13,256 nucleotides of DNA, taken from positions 1 to 13,256 of the forward strand of contig JAJOHG010000576.1 in assembly GCA_021029095.1 (NCBI GenBank). Reading direction: 5' to 3'. Shown here piece by piece: positions 8,884 to 13,256 of this stretch. Origin of the DNA: Phellopilus nigrolimitatus (Eukaryota > Basidiomycota > Agaricomycetes > Hymenochaetales > Hymenochaetaceae). The notes under the pieces were generated by a model. That model searched no databases, had not been told where the DNA came from, and was given only the letters and a program-made list of their open reading frames with translations. The stretch's first letter is position 1. The number at the start of each line of letters is the position of its first letter. The position numbers and the translations under genes were made by a program.

Positions 8884-10062
8884 ATGGATATCCCCATCCC
8901 CGGCTTGCACACTACAGATCAGCAGAGACCATCTATTAGTTCTGATTCTGAGGCCGAAATGGTGAGCGGTGGCTCCTGCGCGCCCCAGACACGTAGACTA
9001 ATATGCTGAGCTGCACGTTCTTTTCGTTTGACCTAATACAGACGCCCGCTTCTCCCATGACTCGCTGCAGACTCCTCGCAGAACTTGCGTCCCTTCAACA
9101 GAATCGGTTAGTGGGGCCGCTGCCAGTTTCCCGCCTTGAGTACACGGGCGGTTCTCTGTTCAGTGGACACGAAGTTTCCGACGTGGCTGTATCAAATTCG
9201 GGTCACTCGCTGATGGTACAGAACGGCCGAGAGGAAGCAGGTAGCACGGCTACCGCAAACCAGTCGATGTATGAAGGCCTTCAAGTCGAGAATACTCCTC
9301 ATGGTGCCATTATGAAGAGGTACACTGTCCTGCGCAGCTGTCCGAACGGACAATTGGTAATTGTCAATGGTTGTACGGGAAATGTGGTCTGTACACACAA
9401 GCTCCACGCCCGCTTATACCCCGATGTTGCGATCAAAGCCGTAGGACTAGCAGTGGAAGACTCCGGTGTGAACTCGTGCGTGATCTTGGTGGCCCAGCTG
9501 CTGGACGGGTTTGGAGCCGGTATATTTCGCGTCCATATTCTGTGAAATCTCTCGCGCGAGCTCATGCGTTCGTGCCGTTCACCTAGAGTTTGTCGAAGTA
9601 ATCAGTGTCGACACAGAGGATTGGAATACCGAGATCCTTTTCTGCGGCGAGCTGATCGAGAGTAATGGGTCTCACGACGCCGGACATATCCATATTTCGC
9701 GGCACGCCCAAATTGCTCTCCTCGTCTCGCACAGGTGTCTCGTCTTAGTTGACTGGGCGAGAAAAAGAATAGTATGCGTAAAAACCGTGAGGATCTTCGA
9801 TATTGCATCAAGGCACATACTGAATAGAGTTCTTCAGTCTCCACCAAAATCCTTTATCAAAGCGGGATTGCTGCGAACACACTTGGTTCTCGAAGAGCGT
9901 CAAGAACACGACTCGAAAGTTAAGGGCGCGGTACCCTCGAGATCCGTGATCGTCTCTCTCGCCGATGTGTGGAAGGAGGTCGCCTCGAGAGCGTTTGCCA
10001 ATCAAGTTATTCTCTTGGACAATATCCCGAATGCAGGATTGCTTACCCAGGAAGGCGAATAG
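8884..10062 (+). CDS. Unrecognised beta-rich protein, possibly propeller-like
   Basis: I do not recognise a family. The model is 8884-8961, 9042-9519 and 9587-10062, for 343 residues. Introns are 8962-9041 (GTGAGC..ACAG, branch GACTAATA) and 9520-9586 (GTATAT..CTAG). The segment 9787-9837 is a further candidate intron: 51 nt, GTGAGG..TTCAG, with ATACTGAATA as branch. It is phase 0 and has no stop, so it can be kept, or spliced out to give 326 residues (VCVKT-SPPKSF). The N-terminus is Ser- and acid-rich (SISSDSEAEM). The body alternates short hydrophobic strands with turns (GQLVIVNGCTGNVVCTH, SCVILVAQLLDGF, CLVLVDWARKRIVCVKT), which recalls WD40-like or F-box-associated beta proteins of agaricomycetes, but no WD dipeptides or F-box are visible. 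The tail from DVWKEVASRAF onward stops at 10062, and sequence beyond is not clearly coding, so the gene may be truncated. Confidence 0.6.
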
Positions 10063-10846
10063 CCGAACGCACATACGACGCAGTGAGTGGACGGTGAAAT
10101 CTTTAAAGTACGCTTGTTCTCCCTGTATGGTCCGCGCATTCTCATGCCGATCATTCGTTTTATATAGAGCACGTATCGTCGGACTTGTATGAGCCTGTTC
10201 CGAGCCTTAAGTAGTCGATATACGGGCTGGATGAGGCGTTCTTGTAATCTTAACATTCTCGATCTTGATGTACAGATGAATTAGGGAGCAGGAGTCGACT
10301 TCGCCCAGGGTGAAGAGCCTTGGAGAACATCTAGTAAAAGGGCGAGGTACGATGCACAATGAGTCTGAATCCCAAGAAGCTTTTGTACTCGAAGTCAGAG
10401 TGAGATATGAAGGTTTAAAAGGTTATGGCACTCACGATGTACCCGAGAACCTAATGCGCTAGAAAAACGAGCAGTCTGAATCCCAGACTTTCTCACTCCA
10501 ATTTGTGTGTCCTTTGAAAATTTTCCCTCCTCAGGGTTTCCCTATGCACTCTCCCAAAGATATTGAACAGTTTTCTCTGTACTCGGCATCGGCTCACAGG
10601 ACCGCGATCGCCACGGTGACCGATTTGTTTCTATGTCCAAGGGTCGCGCGCGTTTGCTTGTTGTCCAACATAAAGATTTGGTTTGCGGCATTTGTGGACG
10701 TTGCGTATACGTCGCTATATTGTAGCATGCCGTTAGTCGTCGTCGCAGCTGAACAACGAACACTCGACGACGGACTGTGCGCCTCGGCAACTACCGAGTC
10801 GTGCGCGAGCTGCAGCCTTCGCGTATTGTCTTCTCGCCGCACGACC
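10063..10846. other. Intergenic region, promoter of the TRIP4-like gene
   Basis: Stops are frequent from 10063 to about 10504. From 10505 one frame stays open into the zinc-finger gene (same frame as the ATG at 10847), but its translation looks non-coding and the family pattern begins at 10847. A 13-bp word AGTCTGAATCCCA occurs twice (near 10362 and 10474). Fragments such as SLYGPRILMPIIRF near 10118 could be decayed exons of the preceding gene, which is speculative. Confidence 0.5.
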
Positions 10847-11817
10847 ATGGTCCATCGCACGCCCTGGGCACACTCCTCAGTCCCCTCAGACAGAATCAAG
10901 CCGCACTCGCGGCCGTCGACGCCAGCGAAGAATAAAGGGAAAGCAAAGGACACGTCGGCGCCGGCGCCGCACGCACCGAAGAGCGCCGCCGTCCGCGCGC
11001 TCGAGGCCACCATCGCGGACCTCATGTCCTCGTCCGGGCGCGAGCTCAGCGCACAGGGCGGCTGCTTCTGCCAAGGTGCGTTCCACTTCCTATTCTATAA
11101 ACTTTCTTCTGAGTAATTTATACATGGATGGTTTGTGTATCAGCCAGGACGCATGCGCTTGCACGGCACGCACCGCTCTGCGCGCACTGCGGCCTCGTCC
11201 TCTGCACGCTCAACCCGCCGCATCTCGCCTGCCCGCACTGTGCCGCCCCGCTCCTCTCCCCGCCTGCGCACGCCGTGCTCCTCGAGTCGCTCGGTAGCGA
11301 GCTCGCCGCGGTCCTCGCTCGGGAGGAGGCAGACACGCAGCGCAAGCTCGAGGAGGCACGTGAGGCCGCCAGCGCGTTCCCGCAGCTCTTCCATGGTGAT
11401 GCGAGAGGAGATGGGCCTAGCGTGTCGAGTCCGGCGGCGCCGAAGGCGAACCAGGCACATAAGGTACTTTCGCTCAACGCAAAGACGAAGCGCGTCACCG
11501 TTGCGTCGTATACGCCCCCACGGCCGCCTGCGCCCGCCACCTCCTCGCATTCTGGAGCCGGCGAAGAAGATTCGACAACGATGGAGGACCCGCCGCCCGC
11601 ATGTGTACCGCCGCCAGGGCGCGACAGTCCACACGCGCTTGGCAGGCCGGATGCCATGCGCCCGTGGGCAGACGTCCGTGGGGATGGCTTCGTGCGTACG
11701 CTGACGTATGTACGCGAACCCCGCATCGACCGCGAGGAACTGAAGGAAGGCAGGAAGGCGCGGAAAGCGAAGAAGGCGAGAGACCGGGCTGAGGGAAGTG
11801 CTGCTGCTGCAGATTAA
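10847..11817 (+). CDS. ASC-1/TRIP4-type C2HC5 zinc-finger protein
   Basis: Two exons: 10847-11075 and 11144-11817, for 300 residues. The intron is 68 nt (GTGCGT..TCAG). Splicing joins GGCFCQ to ARTHALARHAPLCAHCG and so completes the finger: C73, C75, H80, C89, C92, C97, C106 and C109, exactly the C2HC5 set of the zf-C2HC5 family. In animals TRIP4/ASC-1 is a transcription co-activator and part of the ASCC complex. Its yeast counterpart Rqt4 works with Slh1 and Cue3 to split collided ribosomes. Further downstream HKVLSLNAKTKRVTVASY (from about 181) and MRPWADVRGDGF match the pattern I recall for fungal members. The C-terminus is a basic KARKAKKARDRAEG stretch. Human TRIP4 and yeast Rqt4 are over 500 residues, and no ASCH domain is seen here. 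The start was chosen for its GACCATGG context and the usual MxRTPW beginning. Confidence 0.85.
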
Positions 11818-11851
11818 GTAGGCTCGCGATCTCGTTCTTCTTTCTTTCGCG

Positions 11852-12225
11852 CTATTCATTGTACCATGGTATACGAATGCAGTCACTTATAAAAAAAAAA
11901 AAATTGCCCCGGAAAGCAACAAACACAGCCTTTTCCTTCTTCCTGAACAAGTACACAAGCCGTGCGCTGAGATAGATCATCACCCAAATGATCACACTTA
12001 TCACTGCATCCAAACCCCGAATCCAGGCGAGTTTGTCATTTAAATCGAGAAAAAGACAGTGCACTCACCCTTCCGCGCCAGCTCTAGTGACTCCGCGTAC
12101 TCTTCCTGGCCGTACGAGCTCGACAGGCCGCCCGCCTTCACGAGGCCTGTCGGGCTCTGCGGCCAGATGCCCATCAACATGATTGTGAACGCTACCCCGT
12201 CCACTTGCGCGCGTAGCAATCCAGA
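11852..12225 (-). pseudogene. 3' end of a membrane-protein gene, upstream part broken or unresolved
   Basis: Read on the minus strand, a segment from 12225 down to 12069 encodes LLRAQVDGVAFTIMLMG, then GIWPQSPTGLVKAGGL and GQEEYAESLELARK, with almost all codons ending in C or G. A canonical intron follows (12068-12004, GTGAGT..GCAG, 65 nt). The last exon, 12003-11852, encodes ISVIIWVMIYLSARLVYLF (a clear membrane helix), then FRKKEKA, and stops after a poly-T run. Upstream the frame meets a TGA at 12228. Coding-like pieces continue in other frames (WETLIWIATRA directly before; PQGFIVRGNSFSGSLDDM further up), so a frameshift and a stop, or small introns I cannot place, separate them. I do not recognise the family. 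It converges tail to tail with the TRIP4-like gene, 34 nt between stop codons. It may instead be an intact gene with more introns. Confidence 0.5.
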
Positions 12226-13256
12226 TCAGTGTTTCCCACCACGAAGCTCCCTACATGTCGTCCAGACTTCCGCTGAATGAGTTTCCACGCACTATGAAGC
12301 CTTGCGGGAATGAGAGGGACGTTCTGGACCTTCGAGTATATACCCGGAAGCGTCTCATGGATGTGGCCGACGTCGAGCCCCGCTTCGTGCGATGCTCGCC
12401 TGGATGACCAAGCCCTGAACATGGTCGACGCCCTCGGCACTATGCCTGCCTCTCGTTACCTATACAGGCCGCTCGCCGCACGCACACTACCGCCGACTGG
12501 CCTTTTTTTCAGATACAGTAGCTTTGTGCCATATTCACCATCTTCGGATGTTTCAGGGCAACTGTCTTGTGGCAACTCCGGCTCTCTTGCGCTGGCCCTT
12601 ATTCTACTCGTTCTGCGACTGGGATGCATTGCATTTACCGCCATCATTGTCTGTTTTTGCCTATCAGGATGCGTGACTGAAGGCTCGGAACTCCGGCGCT
12701 CTTTTGTCAAGTCGAACTCAGTTACGCAGCTTTTATTTCTTCTCGGTCTCCTCTCATATTGTCTCTTGCTCTGTTCCTTCTCACTCGTTGAATGTATTGT
12801 ATCGTATGACACTGTACTCGTCTGTAACGGTCTCAAAGAGAATCACTCCTCCAGAGCCTCTCTTGGATGCTGTGTAGTTTCTCTCCCCGTGAGATGCAAA
12901 GGTGCACAGACTCTCCGTCCCCAAGTCGAAAGTCTGATGACAAGGAATTGTCTACGGTACTCCTTCGGCAATGACCGGCTTTCGCCCATGGACGACTCGA
13001 CAACACGGAACTGCGGAATAATGAAGAGAGCAAGTTCCGGTCGCCTCTAGAAACACTTTGGTGTCCTGTGTATTAATTATTTTGCCATAGGTATGCAATA
13101 GAAAACTGCACTAATGCCTATACATCGGCTAGACCTGACGTAGACATGGATAGATAGTGAAGACTTGCACCCAAATCTAGTATTACGTTCTCACGCAGGA
13201 TTTCCCCCTCGTCTAGTGACTCTAGTCTGACTTGCTTCTGTCCGCCTGGCTCCGCC
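12226..13256. other. Right flank without a convincing gene
   Basis: The first 250 bases or so carry the coding-like minus-strand fragments noted for the gene to the left. A 246-codon plus-strand frame (12310-13050) is open, with two hydrophobic stretches, but it runs antisense to those fragments and has no typical codon bias. From 13051 to the end every frame has stops and nothing was recognised. Confidence 0.45.

Noticed and set aside
10362..10487. Two copies of a 13-bp word AGTCTGAATCCCA
   Set aside because: Only two copies about 110 nt apart with no longer homology around them, so chance or minor local duplication is enough.
10505..10846. In-frame upstream extension of the TRIP4-like gene
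   Set aside because: The translation is unlike the family, codon use is mixed, and the ATG at 10847 has a strong context and the usual MxRTPW beginning.

Overview
The window looks like nuclear DNA of a basidiomycete fungus, probably an agaricomycete (inference). The genes are broken by many short introns of about 50-80 nt with GT(RNGY)...CTNAN...AG signals, the exons favour C or G in third codon positions, and one gene is a divergent G-alpha of a form I associate with basidiomycetes. No rRNA, tRNA, CRISPR array or intact transposon was seen.

Layout, left to right. (1) 380-1384 (+): four-exon gene for a multi-pass membrane protein with a [10 protein letters not shown] motif resembling TspO-like or DUF1774-type proteins. 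A perfect CRE palindrome lies upstream. (2) 1886-3760 (+): six-exon gene for a 520-residue heterotrimeric G-protein alpha subunit. It has an extended N-terminus, a helical-domain insertion, an altered P-loop and Ala in place of the catalytic Gln of DVGGQ. (3) 3761-4516: T/C-rich intergenic DNA. (4) 4517-6042 (+): five-exon NAP1 histone chaperone, 419 residues, with an acidic tail, a terminal CKQQ box and one probable GC-AG intron. (5) about 6231-7098 (+): decayed, frameshifted remnant of a chaperonin CCT gamma (CCT3) gene. (6) 7099-8883: about 1.8 kb without a recognisable gene, apart from a 21-codon coding-like fossil near 7232-7294. (7) 8884-10062 (+): unrecognised beta-rich protein, three or four exons. 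(8) 10847-11817 (+): two-exon TRIP4/ASC-1-type C2HC5 zinc-finger protein of 300 residues. (9) 11852-12225 (-): the 3' end of an unrecognised membrane-protein gene whose upstream part looks broken or could not be spliced. (10) 12226-13256: no convincing gene.

The intact genes are all on the + strand, each with its own spacing, and there is no sign of co-transcription or of a biosynthetic cluster. They concern separate housekeeping or signalling tasks: G-protein signalling, nucleosome assembly, and ribosome quality control or co-activation. The most notable items are the G-alpha with a rewritten GTPase core, the CCT3 relic, the GC-AG intron and the broken minus-strand membrane gene. All splice models were built by hand from splice signals, frame continuity and remembered family patterns. 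None was checked against transcripts or databases.
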